DNA of 64,000 nt from Whitmania pigra (GCA_021613335.1 JAJTWR010000471.1:359501-423500), one strand, 5' to 3'. Shown: positions 35,552 through 47,709, counted from the stretch's first letter. Numbers and translations: made by a program. The notes: generated by a model not told the origin, from the sequence alone.

Positions 35552-38365
35552 CTCGGCTTTCCACTTTATTTAGATTGATACTTTGCTCTGAAACATTCAC
35601 AATACTAAAAGAATTATTGAACAATTACAAGATTAATGACCTAAACTAAGAAAACTCATCAAGCAAGCACAGTAAGCGGTTTCAACAAATATCTTTTGAA
35701 CATTGTACATGCAGCAAGTAGTTCAATTGGTTCCTCAAAGCCGAAACGATGATAAATATTATATTTTATTTCACTACTATTTCATTTAAGTCAGCAAACA
35801 ACTTCAAATTACATTTTTTTGCTTCTTTTGATGTTACACTTCGAATGAACCGTTACTAATCGAGATATGACGTAATGCATGATGTTTTATTTGCACATTA
35901 AAACAAGCTAAAACGCTATGCATATCTTTGGGATAAAATTTTTAGGCTGCGATTTAGTTACTGATGTATTTACAGTAATATCGAAATAAATTAATTAATG
36001 ACACATTTTTTCAGATTTTAGGATGACCTTTTTTATTAAGTAAGTTGTGCCTCCGATACCATTGGTATTTCAATTAATGTAGTATATCTTCATAAAGACA
36101 TTCAATATTTTTTTAAAGTTAGCGTTAAAGGCGACAGTATTAAGCTAGCTAAGAGAATTTCTCTTGAAGGCTCAAAAAAGATTCTTCTTTGCATCTTTGG
36201 TGATAGTTTTTTTTAGATCTCCCACTGGTTTGTTTGTTTCGTGGTCTAAAACTGAAAGCAACAGCATCACTTCCATTAAATTGCATGACAACTTCTCTAA
36301 TAGAAAATTTTCTCTTTTGAGGGGCATGTATTTCCTTCAAAGTTCAAGTATTATATCGTTCTTATCAAGGAGCCCGTAAATTTTCCATTGGTTCATCGAA
36401 ATGTTATCGAAAATTTGTAACTGTAACCGCTTTCCCCCAAAACGCTCCCATTCCTTACGAGAATATATACCCTTTTATGTCGCATTATATATCTTTCCGT
36501 CACAAAAGTGAGGTTCAAAATGTCCAACTTTAGGAATTCTAGAATCTGTTAAGGCATGGGGTAAAAAGTTCTCCGAAAATAAGGTATTTATAAACCATTT
36601 CTTCAAAGACTTTAAAACTTATCTTATTGGAAGTGATTCTATTTTGTCAAATCAATTTATGTGATCAACTTTTGTCCGAAAATATTTTAAAGCAATCATT
36701 TTACTAAAGCACTTTTAGTGACATCTATTGAACGTCTAATGAAAAAATAAAATAAACGATACCAGTTAATTGGGTAATGAGAAATAATACATCAACAACC
36801 ACGATTACAAACACAAGTTCACACACACGTTCATCGCAAGTCACGTCAAACCACTTTAATTAAATGTTAAGTGAAACCTTTTCTATTGGCCGGATTACAG
36901 CATGATTTGGTTGTAATTCAATTTAGAAATAACCTTTATTAGCAACGAGTTTTGGTTTGAAAATATTAAAGATATTAAATTTCTACAAATTCTCATTCTA
37001 TGAGACGTCTAACGAATAAATTCTTAGTGTGCATAATGAAAGTTATTTCAAGACGAATAACATGCACAGACACTTTGGTGGAATTCCTTTTTAGCTGCAA
37101 ATTGTGTAACACCTTTTGTCATTTCTTTTCTTCGCCTGCAAAGAAAACGTCTATTCTTTTGTCTAAGTTCGAATTTTACTGGTGGTTTCAGACCAGTAAA
37201 TGACTTTTGATTCACGAATTTTGCTGTATTATTACTTGACATGGTCCTAGATAACACTAACACTAACAGTATTCAACTAATAATTAGCTGCTCACTTGAT
37301 AAACTTTGATTTACTCCCGTCACATTAGTGACATTAAAAATTAAATCGAAATCCCGAAAAGTTCTCGACCGAGTGTTTCCATCAATAAGCAGCCCATTTG
37401 CAATCCGAATGAAAATGCTTCCTTTTGTAAGAAGTAACAGTTGAAAACGAAGCATTTGAGCACAAACAATTAGATAATGGAACAGGTATTTCAATAATTA
37501 CGAGCAGTTACGAAATGCAGCTTAGTGCGGTGGATGCCTATGATTTTATGCCGGTTATTTGTGCAATGTATTATAGTGAATAACGATTAACTGGAAATTA
37601 CGATTTAATAGATGGAAGGTGATTTGGAAGCATTTGAAGAATGGGGACATTAATGTCGGACAAATATTGTCAATTGATTTAATTTATTTCAAGTTAAAAA
37701 CTTCAAATTACTTGCTTTAGAAAAAAAGTAATAAAACGAAGAAATACATTTAAGACTTATATTTACTATTATTTGAAAAAAGTTTAGAAAATTTTGAATT
37801 AAATATGTAGAGGATTTAATACATTTTATAAGGGAAAATGTTGTAGTTGCCATTTTGCAAAGTCAAGTTGTTTCGAATCTTTGAGATCCTTAGAAATAAA
37901 TAAAGGAAATGTGGCCTATTTTTACGTATTTATATTATGTTGTTATTATTTATTTATTATTATTTCGGCTTACATCGAATAAGTTGCTACTGAAGGAGAA
38001 GACACCAGTTTATAGTTAGTTTTATTTTTATTAGGATGGATGTTATATGTGATTCGCATGTAATAGATGCTAATATGATGCACATTTACTTAGAAGTTTG
38101 AATGTAGAGATCAAACACATGCGACACCTTTGAAAGATTGCTCATTGCAACTTTTTGAATGCTTTAAAGGATAGTGATTAAATCAGAATACGTTTTATAT
38201 CACGTCAATATAATATTTTTGATATTTTTCCTGTAATATTTCAGGAAATTACTATTTAGTTAGTTTCTTGCTCATTTTAAAACAATTGATAAAAATAACA
38301 TCAACATATTTAAAAACGTGATCATCATAATTATTATAAAATAAGTGTAAATTCTAAGAAACCGC
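35552..38365. other. 5' flank of adenylate kinase, then gene-free DNA
   Basis: 35552-35880 is similar to 49694-50010 upstream of the second adenylate kinase (shared GGTTTCAACAAAT, GCAGCAAGT and GAACCGTTACTAATCG), so it holds the duplicated promoter and 5' leader. From 35880 to 38365 I see only AT-rich DNA and short uninformative frames (for example 36149-36379 and 37000-37494). Confidence 0.5.
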
Positions 38366-40806
38366 CTAATTTATGGAATAGATTTTTTTGTTCTTTAGTC
38401 TTTTCAAGAGGAGAGTTTCAGGATCATTGTACGCATCTTTGGCTTGAACGTATTCGCTGTCGCCGGGGTTGTAAAAACCAGAAATTTCACTTGTAGTTTC
38501 CAACTCAGAAGCCTTTACTTGGCGCCCTTGGATTTGCAGTTTGTTCTGAAGGTTTTCCCTCGATCTTTTTTCAGATGTTATCAAAACTCCCTCAGGACAA
38601 TTGGCCATCATGCACTTGACGTAGAAGTCAGAATTGATGTACTTCTTGCAGTACATGTCGATGCAGTCGGATAGCTCGTCGATCCAATATCTTCTTTTTT
38701 GATGAGTTATTTTATCCCTGAAAGTTAATATCAATTTAAGAGGCAATCTAGATAGGCTAAGCATAATAAGCTACAATATCTTAACTAAAAATCTTAACCA
38801 TTTTAAATAGATTTTATTTCATTTCATATATTAGTTCAAATATAGAGATTGAGAGAATGTCTATTATCAGCGATATGAATTCCTTGAAATGTAAACATAT
38901 TTGAATAAATCACCAAAATGAAAAACATTTTCTAACTCATCTTGAGATGTTTCACTGTCCACTGGCGAATAGTTGGGTGGTGATTTTCCAAAAACAGAAT
39001 TTCCTAATTTTTAACATTTAATCATTTACGCATAAAATTGGTATTGAGTAAAATGCGTCAAAGATTTTATTTATTTTTTGAATAAATTCAGACGGATGCA
39101 TTTACTAGGTAAATCGATACACAAGCAATATAAATTAGAAAAGTTAAAAAAGTGCGGATCACAACAATTGTTTTTAATAATTCTAAAATAAAACGTTGCT
39201 GTAATCCGTTAAAAAATAAAATTAAGGCTGTTAACAAATAATTATTTTTTTGACATTCTTACAATAATAAGCGATTCAGTCGATTAGCCTAAAAAATGAC
39301 AACAAAACGACAATCAAATTTAATCTACTGGTGAAGTGGTTTGATTTCATTTTTATGCCAGGAAAACTAAAAGTGCTATTATTGATCAGTTCACTCGTTC
39401 ATTTCATAGATTTCGATCAGACTTTTAAGCAGACTAACTTCTTCAGCAGTTAAAGTTGCAAGCAGTTTATTCACACCTTTGTTACCGGATGTACTGAACA
39501 GTCTCTCACATGGAACAGATGTGGCTGGTATGCATAATACCGTATGAAAAAAGATGCCAATTTTGGAAAAGACCTTAACTTTTCACAAATGCACAGGATC
39601 TTTTGACTCCGGAATTTCTGGGTCTTCTCTGTAAAACTTGCGCTATGAACAGTGGCAGAGCGTAGTCTTCAGACTCAGATTTTAAATCGTTACGAGTCAA
39701 CATCAGTCTTTTGTGGCGGCTCTGGCTGCAATTTGACTGTTTACCTCCCCACTTTGTTTAAAAACGGTCGTCAATTTAGTATTAACCGGTTTATAACCTT
39801 CGATTTTAGACTCGGCCATTTTAGAAAGTAGAAAATAATAACTAAAATTCCCCGATATTTGATATCGGCATTGCTTCAATGAGTAATCAAGGAAAATAGC
39901 CGCCTGTAGAACTGATTGTTTTTGATTGTAACAATGCCTTTTAAATCATGCCATGGATGCTTTCGGCCCTTTAAATATTAGCTTAAATAAATAAATAATT
40001 TTAACCGTGAAATAGGTCGCTATAAATTATCAGCGATTAATCGGGAGATTATGCTTTTGGTCAAGTTTTTAAAGCAATACATTCAGATTTGATAGAAGTA
40101 TTTAAAATACGACTATCGGAACTTAGATATTGATTAAAAAAGAGTGTTTTATCACACAGACATTAGTCTCCTTAAACCACTATAAATTAATATTATATTA
40201 TGTTATGTTAATCAATACTCGTGGTTACTCAAGATGAGCAATAGGAAAGTTAACAGATTACACAAAATGGCGACCTTCTAATCCTACGCTTGCAAATGTT
40301 AAAGTCGCTCTCGACGATCCAACCATTTCAGCAATTCCTGGATCCTTTCTACCGAATATTTTCCGCTTTTAAAATCTTTTAAAGGACTTCTTTGAATTAG
40401 GCATTAACTTAAATTATTTGATAAAATCAATAAACTCAATTCAAACATGAGTTTGTAGGTTTGCATGAAGATGCAAAAGCCTTATTAAGCTTGCGGTGAA
40501 AACTTTTTATGTACTTTATAATTCTAAAAATATGCACGTAATTGTGATGTTTATCTAAGCAGGATCATAAAAAGTCAGCAATCGGTACAAAAAAATCTCT
40601 TCACGAATTGCTAAGAGTAAAAATGAGAGGCAATGAAATAATTTAAAAATAACAATCACATGGAAGGAATAAATCATAATTTATGAGATATACCACCTCT
40701 TAAAAAAATTAAATTACGATTTTCAACAGCAATAAAACTTGCCTTGAAGTAGAAACAACAAGCAGACGATGGAAATCAGAACCGCCAAACAGGTTTTGTG
40801 TGTCAT
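38366..40806 (-). CDS. Secreted precursor with a four-cysteine segment between basic cleavage sites
   Basis: Three exons give a 159-residue protein. Exon 1 is 40744-40806, a signal peptide MTHKTCLAVLISIVCLFLLQ. Exon 2 is about 38942-39004 (NSVFGKSPPNYSPVDSETSQ). Exon 3 is 38366-38718. The first intron uses a GC donor (CAAG/GCAAGT); only this donor keeps the frame with exon 2, and exon 2 (GA/GTTAGA) joins exon 3 in frame. Exon 3 holds a basic site (KRR, residues 50-52), then about 40 residues with cysteines spaced C-x4-C-x11-C-x4-C, then another basic site (EKRSRE). The tail ends NDPETLLLKRLK. The layout resembles a peptide-hormone or other secreted propeptide, but I recognise no family. The C-terminal tail recurs as a remnant near 44.3 kb. 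The intron between exons 1 and 2 hosts a dead hAT fragment. Confidence 0.65.
39400..39825 (-). pseudogene. Internally deleted hAT transposase (intronic)
   Basis: On the minus strand 39765-39822 reads MAESKIEGYKPVNTKL, an N-terminal start. 39400-39540 reads IPATSVPCERLFSTSGNKGV through LLKSLIEIYEMNE and a stop, the hAT dimerisation motif. The catalytic middle is missing. It lies inside the first intron of the secreted-precursor gene, in the same orientation. Confidence 0.7.
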
Positions 40807-41104
40807 TGTCAACCTGAAGTGTTCCAAGATATTCTCGTATAGGAAATAAAATTATTGTCGATTGATCAATAATTATCTTCTCAATATCTTAAATTGTTAT
40901 CCACAACAGATACAGATTCAACTCGTAAGTGCTCTTTCATAAAGACGATGAATGATTACAATTTTGCTAATGGCTCACGTCCGTGATGGTACACAGATGT
41001 TTAGGAAATACTAGGACGAAGAATCATTCAACCCTACAACAGTCATCAACAGTCTAACCTTTAAGCTCCAAAGAAGGTGACACAAGGACACCTGTTTCCT
41101 CCGC

Positions 41105-41111
41105 TTATATA
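41105..41111 (-). promoter_or_regulatory. TATA box of the secreted-precursor gene
   Basis: GCTATATAAGCGG on the minus strand, within a GC-richer patch, about 300 bases upstream of the signal-peptide ATG. A CTTCAG just before the ATG might be the acceptor of a 5' untranslated intron. Confidence 0.5.
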
Positions 41112-42147
41112 GCGTTCCATTCCCCACCGCCCAAAAGCCCACCCACGCTTAAATTACATTCTCCTCGCTTACATGGAATATACTCTTGACAAATTGCAAT
41201 TAATAATTAACTCTTATCAAAGCATTAAGTTAATAATAATTAGACGACATAATGCATTATTTAATACGTTATTTATTCAAACGTTATTCACGACCACAGG
41301 AATGATTTTTTCGTCAGATCTCATAGACAGCGAGAAATAACATTTATAGTCATTATATTTTCATGCGTTGCTAATTATAAACTTTTGCTCTGCCTTTCAA
41401 CTTTTACCTAAATAATATTTCTCCAAGGGACTTGAAAATGGTCACATTTTGGAAAAAAAATAATTTTATAATTTTATTTAATTCCATCAGCTTTTACTCA
41501 AATGATTAAATTAATCGAATGAGCAAAAAGAGATCTTGCGAGGATTATCGTAAAGAGGTCTTTGTTAAGATGTAAAGTCTACTCCATCCAACTTTATGAC
41601 TCGAGAAAGTGACTTTACGATGTTGTACAAAATGCTCAAGACATTTCATTGTCTTGACTTCCTACTTATCAATTAGTAATTACGCAATTAATTCAAATAA
41701 AGCTTCGTTTATTAATAGAAATGCAATAAAATTATTGCAAAATTAAAAATATTTAACTTTTTAAAAATATTTAATTTAATAAATTCTATAAGGAGTTAGT
41801 TTTTTGTAAAAAATATTTAAAAAAATAATAAGTACAATTTCTCAGTAGTGAGTAGCAAAAGCTTTTCCAATTGATGCTTAATGAAAACACGGCAACTATT
41901 TTCTTTGCCATCGCGTGTCATTAAGTATCTCTTCTGATTATTTTGTTTGGAGTCATTTGCAATAACAATGCCGATCTTATTTGTGATCATTCATGCTTGC
42001 TATCATCTCTCCTTATAGGTTCGTTAACATCCTCTTTGTATATAACAGTTAATTCTCATTTGTAAGTTCTCACTAACTCATTATAATTTTTAATATTCCT
42101 TATTTCTTGAGTTTCGAAACAATGATTATTTAATTTATAATTGCAAA

Positions 42148-42248
42148 ATAATAATTAGGCTTTATTATCCGGATACTTGGGTTGAAGGTCCCAATCACCG
42201 ATCAAGGCATTATCCGTAGGACCTCTTTTATTCCTCTGCAGATCAATT
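42148..42248 (-). pseudogene. Orphan terminal exon ending in a DNALIGDWDLQPKYP peptide
   Basis: A good acceptor (TTGATCTGCAG) precedes a frame reading RNKRGPTDNALIGDWDLQPK, then a short tail and a stop. I find no matching upstream exons between here and 43.5 kb, where repeats intervene. A diverged copy (KRTCGKTLIGDLDIYRHN, stop) occurs at 44478-44540. It could be the last exon of a small secreted-peptide gene or a relic of one; the product is unrecognised. Confidence 0.35.
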
Positions 42249-42486
42249 TCTCTTCAATTAATTACTTCATAAAAATTTCTACAAAATCTTGTAAAAGATA
42301 TTAATTGATGTATATCTGTTTGTGGTTATGCGACTTATAGATTTATTAAGACTGATAAATTTGCATTTAAAATATTTCGGCTTCGTAGCTGAAAATATTT
42401 AATCTGATAAAATAAAACAAAAACACTACAAAATATTGTTGTATTTAATATTAATTGTATTTAATTTGGTTTTGATTTTTAGCAAT

Positions 42487-42612
42487 GGCACTTATTAAAC
42501 CTAAAACTGATAAATGTGGAGATTATAAGAGTGGCCATTTCTTGTTAAAAAACATGGAAACCATTTCAATCTGCTTCAGGACTTCTGCTAATTTCTCAAC
42601 TTATTATTTCAC
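42487..42612. repeat. Partial duplicate of the protease gene's upstream region
   Basis: CCTAAAACTGATAAATGTGG and the following about 100 bases match 45943-46065, which immediately precedes the protease ATG at 46134, with scattered changes. No protease exon follows here, so the copy is truncated. Confidence 0.75.
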
Positions 42613-42624
42613 GTGACGAGTCCA

Positions 42625-42985
42625 ATATTTAGGGGTGGTAGGGGTGTGCCACTGCACAGGGACCCCCACCAATTAGGGATCCGCCAACAGACCCTACATA
42701 TTTTTTGTCAGCTTCTGAGGGTATTGTAATTGTAACTTCATTTATATAGCGCCATGTGCATAACTTCAGAGGCGCGTCTTGTAACCATTTATATAGCGCT
42801 TCTTTCCAAGGACGCTGGCGACAGTGCAGGCTGGGTTTCGAACACGACACATTACGACTGTTGCCATTATCGCCGTATGCAGGCACGTAACCCATTCGGC
42901 CAACCTGCACTCCCAAATAGAAATAGAAATAAAAATTGGTGGAACGACCATCTAAGTAAATCACACCCTGCTCATCGAACATAAT
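42625..42985. repeat. GC-richer dispersed repeat
   Basis: It contains TTTATATAGCGC twice (about 42742 and 42790) and a GCTGGGTTTCGAACACGACA segment resembling a pol III B box, then GGCCAACCTGCACTCCC. Base composition differs from its surroundings. Likely a SINE-like or other interspersed element; boundaries uncertain. Confidence 0.5.
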
Positions 42986-43164
42986 TATATGTCTGCAATT
43001 ACGAACATTCTCTGATGTTTTTTTTTTGCTTTGGCATTAAGTGTTCTTGTTGGAATTTAATAAACTATCTATAATAAGTTATCATTGGATAAGATGTCAC
43101 AGAAAGATGCGCTACAGTTGCCCGATTATTATTTTTACATTTTGAAGTGTACAACCTTTTAATC

Positions 43165-43335
43165 GTATTTGAAATGGGTCGTTCCACGTCAAATCAGCAC
43201 CATTTTGGATTTTGCTGAAATTTGGCACACTTGTTAACCCATATGAGTAAATAAAAAAAACTAAAATTTCATATTTTTTGGCCGATCTGTGTCCGAAATA
43301 TGATTCGCTGAACTATGGCCAAATGCCAACAGTTC
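43165..43335. repeat. Fragment with GGGTCGTTCCACGTCAAAT motif
   Basis: GGGTCGTTCCACGTCAAATC followed by GAAATTTGGCACAC is a motif I have met in dispersed repeats of several invertebrate genomes. No coding frame. The assignment rests on pattern memory, so confidence is low. Confidence 0.35.
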
Positions 43336-43503
43336 GATGGTTGAGAAGCTCTAGGTTTAGTTTTAGAGCACCTCTTAGGTTAATATTGGCATATTAAAGG
43401 TATTTAAATGCTCTATTTTGGCAAGCAACTTGAATAATTTTAATATTTAACAAATTATTTTTATTTAAACATTAAAATTTTCAGCAGTGTTTCTCTTCTC
43501 CTC

Positions 43504-43797
43504 ATGGCCTTGACTGCGGCTTTCGAGACCATGGACCACGGAGTAGTCCTAAACGGAATAGAGAAATCATTCGGAGTGTTCACTCGGAATTTGGATGTCA
43601 GATCTTACCTTGCTGGCAGAAAACAAACAATATTGTCAACTGGTGGCCATGACGCGGTTACTGAGGACATCTCAAATGGCGTTCCACAGGGCTCGTTCCT
43701 TGGGCCAATACTCATTTCTCTATATGTAACTGATATAGAGAAAATTGTTAAGCTACATGGCTTTACCAATGCTAAATTAATTAGAATTAGAATATGA
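43504..43797 (+). pseudogene. Non-LTR reverse transcriptase fragment
   Basis: About 97 codons with RT landmarks: AAFETMDHGVVL (motif A, DxxxAFDTVDH type, with the key Asp lost or changed), SYLAGRKQ, and GVPQGSFLGPILISLYVTDI (motif B region). The YxDD motif is absent because the fragment stops first. It is 5' and 3' truncated, as expected for a dead LINE copy. Confidence 0.85.
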
Positions 43798-43921
43798 CAT
43801 TCGTGAAAGATTGAAATCATTTTTGAACATTTTGAAGGATAATAAATAAATCAGAAACCATTTTAGTTCGAGAAAATTTTGGATGAAAACCAAGCGACCT
43901 CCGTGGTCTTTTATGCGAGAT

Positions 43922-44270
43922 CACTCCTGATTCTCTTGGCCAGCTGAATGTCCTTTGGCCTAATGGCGCTTTGAATGGATGGCGCACTGGTTGGTGTTTT
44001 TAAAAAACCGACAGCCTCCTGAAGGGCCATGACGGCCGAACTCTGGAAGCGCAAATCGGCTTTGAAATCCTGGGCGATTACCATGACCAGACGCTAGAAA
44101 GGCAGCGGATGAGAAGCTCGGTGCCTGATCTCTTTCTAATGGACGGAACATTTTTATTCGCGGTTTTGGTGGCCAGCTGCTTCTTGGGATTCTTTTGTAC
44201 TTCTAATCTCAATTTTCTAAGGGTCTGCCTAATATTTCTGCTTACAATTTCTGCAGCGAATCTGTAGCGA
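43922..44270 (-). pseudogene. Histone H3 pseudogene
   Basis: The minus strand reads KKQLATK, STELLIR-like [40 protein letters not shown] and [13 protein letters not shown], all recognisable H3 segments in order. These fall in three frames. The segment around HRYRPGTVALREI is deleted, and the region after ALQEA and after CAIHSKR is frameshifted. The N-terminal tail is strongly altered (RQTLRKLRLEVQKNP). It cannot make a histone. Confidence 0.88.
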
Positions 44271-44296
44271 GATGGGCGCCTGATTAATAACGCTAA

Positions 44297-44540
44297 GAAA
44301 ATCAATGTTCAAAATATATTGTTTTGGCTCTTTAATCTTCTTAAGAGCAAAGTTTCAGGATTGGAGAAAGCATTATTACGTTCACTTTCGCACCAGGAGA
44401 TCATTTTTTGTCAGGGACAACTTTTCTTGTCTTGCGTCAAGTAGTCTAGTTAAAAATTGTTAACTGTACAATGTCACTCTAGTTATGACGGTAAATATCC
44501 AAATCACCGATCAAGGTTTTTCCACAAGTCCTCTTGTCCA
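44297..44540 (-). pseudogene. Remnants of two terminal exons seen at 38.4 and 42.1 kb
   Basis: 44302-44390 encodes NAFSNPETLLLRRLK with a stop after a short tail, matching the end of the secreted precursor (NDPETLLLKRLK) at 38366-38440. 44478-44540 encodes KTLIGDLDIYRHN, matching the orphan exon at 42148-42248. The cysteine region of the precursor is not preserved here. Confidence 0.6.
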
Positions 44541-44660
44541 TTAAATTATTAACCTTAATCAGAATTAATATTTTTATAACAAAAAATCAGTCGAAAAATC
44601 TATCGCCTAATACTGAGCATGATTATTTTCATGTTTCATTCCAGACACTAATCCTAGCAA
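44540..44660. repeat. Local duplicate, copy A
   Basis: AT-rich but specific similarity to 45677-45800, including CGCCTAATACTGAGCATGAT against CGCCTGATACTGCGCATGAT and the flanking GTTTCATT. Copy B has an open minus-strand frame (FGLLGFVFAMKLANNHAQYQ) that copy A interrupts with a stop. Confidence 0.65.
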
Positions 44661-45676
44661 TAATAATAATTTATAATTTTCTGTTATTAAATAGTTGGAC
44701 GTTGCATTTAAATATTAACTAAATTATGCGAATGCTCAAATTACAAATAATTTAGAAAATTTTTGAGTTTTTTTTCACAGCCTGGAGATGCGAATTTCTC
44801 TAGTAATTGAAATAGCTATTCTTTGCATTAATACTTTAATATTATTTTAATCATAGATAGAAGTAGCTGGAATGTGGGCTGTAGAGAAAAAGACAATTTC
44901 AGATTTCAATACTTCAGCAATGCAATTAAATATAATTGTTCAAATTGATTTTACATATTCAAAAGACTCAAAATGCTATGGAGCAAAATATGTGTATGGA
45001 ATAGTTCGAAAACTCACACCATACATTAGCTAAAAAAGACTTTTTTCAATGCTTTCAGGAATATTATTTAAGCAAATCAAATTATAACTAGATTGAAATG
45101 TGTTGTGTGCAAGTAGATTGTCTGTAACTACTTGTATAGTAGTGGAATATTTAATTACGAGAGATATTTGAAGGCTTTAAATATAAAAAAAAGATCACGA
45201 AAAAGGTTACGTGTCGAGGGCAAACGAAATGGTCATTTTCTAATATTTTGAACAAAAATATTTTAATCTGGATGGAAGTCAACATTATCAATGCTACACA
45301 ACCTAAATGGTAGTTATTGATTGAATTATAGCACACTTCAAAAAGGAAGTTCGGGTTGGAATTTCATAAAAACGCATGACGTCTTCAGCCTATCTAAAAG
45401 GAGTTCAACATTTTTCAAACTATGGTGAAACATTCGAGAGGTTCTTGTCTCCATTTGCTAAAAATAAATATGATAATAACTTTACGCTATAGAAGGATGT
45501 AGAAGGATACATTAGGAATGTTTTGAGGGAAGAAAAAACCTGGTTGGGTTGGTATTGATAATAAAAGTGGGGAAGTCAATTCCAGATCTGCGGGCCAACA
45601 TTGTCTGTATCAGATTTCATAATTTCAAGTTGGAGTAAATACAAAATACAAAATAAAAATAAATTTCTAAAAAAAA

Positions 45677-45800
45677 TTAAATTATTCCTTAGAATTAATC
45701 TTTTTATAAAAATCAGTCCACACAAATCAAATGTCGCCTGATACTGCGCATGATTATTTGCAAGTTTCATTGCAAACACGAATCCTAACAAACCAAACAT
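45677..45800. repeat. Local duplicate, copy B
   Basis: Pair of 44540-44660; see that entry. Together with 42487-42612 against 45943-46065 it shows repeated local duplication upstream of the protease gene. The remainder of 44.66-46.13 kb shows no gene. Confidence 0.65.
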
Positions 45801-46133
45801 ATCTGACAAATTTGATAAATGTTCCTCTTTTAAAAATATCTAGGAATTACAGCTAAAAAATTTTGTGAAAAATAATGACACAAAAATATTGTTATAATAT
45901 TAATCTTGGGGTTTATCGGTTAATTTTTATCAATGACATTCATTATTCCTAAAACTGATAAATGTGGAGATTACACAGAGTGGCCCATTCTTGTTACAAA
46001 ACATGGGAATATTTACAACATGTCACACGACTTCTGTTAACTTATCAATGTTTTCACATGACACTCAATGACAGGTGACCATTTGAAAATCTTTAAATGT
46101 CCAGCAATTGTTCAACCCACATCTTCTGCAAAT

Positions 46134-47709
46134 ATGATCGCTTTCTTAAAAGTTCTTTTTGTTTCGGTTTTAAGTATTCAAGGTAGGATTTAAAAAAAAA
46201 TTGAGAAGCCGTTAACTAAATGATACCTTATAATCAGAAATAACCAACCCAGAATTTAATTTTCGAATGAAAATGTTGTCATAAAGAATGATGCGCATTC
46301 AATTTTAGCACTGGTATCGGGCCGTGCAATTGAAGTTTTCATCTTGAATGGAGAAGACACCCAACCAGGATCGTTTCCACATCAAATACAGCTTCAGAGA
46401 AGAACAAACCTCCAGTGGAAGTTTATTTGCAGTGCTGCCATTCTGAGCGATGTTTATGCCTTAACAGCGGCTCATTGTGTTACGGAAAGGTAAGCTAAGG
46501 TGCCTTATGGATAGCGATGAATTGGAAACATCAAATTTGATCATGTTAAAACGTGGAAAAATAAGGTGGTCTTATTAGTTTAGAAATTTAATGTTTAATG
46601 TTGCATTAAATAAGTTATTCAGACAATATGTGAAATATTTAACATTTGATATTATTGACAGCGATCCAGCAAGACTGAGGATGGTGGCAGGTATCCATAA
46701 AAATAGCAACAAAAATGGTACTCAGACAACTGGAATTGGAAATATAACCATCGTAAGAAAATATTTGGTTGAAATCTTTAGGAATAGACATTTAATTTAA
46801 CAACAACTTCATTTTAATTTTCAGTCATATTTGCAATTCCATAAAAGTTTTATTTTAATATTTTAGCATCCAAACTATGGAGATGGAGAAGGTTTCCTTA
46901 GCAACGATGTCGCCATAATCCGCATGTCTGAACCTCTCCGTTTTAACGAGAACATCAAAGCAATCGATTGGAACAGGAACAACAACGAAACATTTGAAGG
47001 GCACAAGTGCAATCTCACTGGCTGGGGGGAAAGTAGGGCAGATAGATTTAAACTTTTTAGAAACGATTATATTTTGGTTGTCTTCATCCGTAAACCAGTG
47101 AAATTCTGGTGTGGCCTTTTTAGATAATAAGTTGCAAAGGGATATTGAATATTTCAGTCTTTGAAGCTTATTGAAGACAATTTTTATAAATTTTTGTTGT
47201 CCAACTCGTCCGACAAACTAATTCCACATAAAATTAATAAGCTCACTAATGTCAATTTTACACGCAGCACACGATTCCTATGTCTCCGATGTTCTTCAAA
47301 AAGTGAACATGAAAATCATAAGCAATGAAAATTGCAGCCTCATTTTGTCTCAAATCCCAACTGCCACCATTTACCCTGGTCACATTTGTGCCTTTGATCC
47401 GCCGAAGGGAAGTTGTGGGGTGAGAACCAAATTCTTTGGGAACAAATATTACGCCTAATTATTTGATGTTACAATAATTAATATAACAATACATTAATTA
47501 AAGCATGTTTGAATTTACTAATTCGTTGTTTGCATATTTTGCAGGGTGACAGCGGTGGACCAATGACATGCAATCTAAATGGGAAACCGATTTTGGCCGG
47601 AATAACGTCTTGGAACATTCGCTACGATGGGACTTGTAGCACTCTTCATCCGTCTGTCTACTCAAGAATGAGCTACTTTAGCCAATGGATTGTTGAGAAC
47701 ACCCCTTGA
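46134..47709 (+). CDS. Secreted S1 (chymotrypsin-fold) serine protease
   Basis: Six exons, near 46134-46171, 46308-46489, 46662-46754, 46866-47031, 47267-47419 and 47545-47709. The first codes a signal peptide (MIAFLKVLFVSVLSIQ). The catalytic triad is intact: LTAAHC, NDVAIIRM and GDSGGP. The exon layout is typical of S1 peptidases. Two features are odd. The mature N-terminus expected as IVGG reads ILNGEDTQPGSFPHQIQL and is preceded by EVF, not by a basic residue, so activation would need cleavage after Phe or at the upstream Arg. The S1 pocket positions read Gly at 189 (GSCGGDSGGP), Asn at 216 (SWN) and Ser at 226 (PSVYS), so specificity is not trypsin-like and may favour small or hydrophobic residues. 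Probably a digestive or extracellular enzyme; the exact substrate is unknown. Confidence 0.88.
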
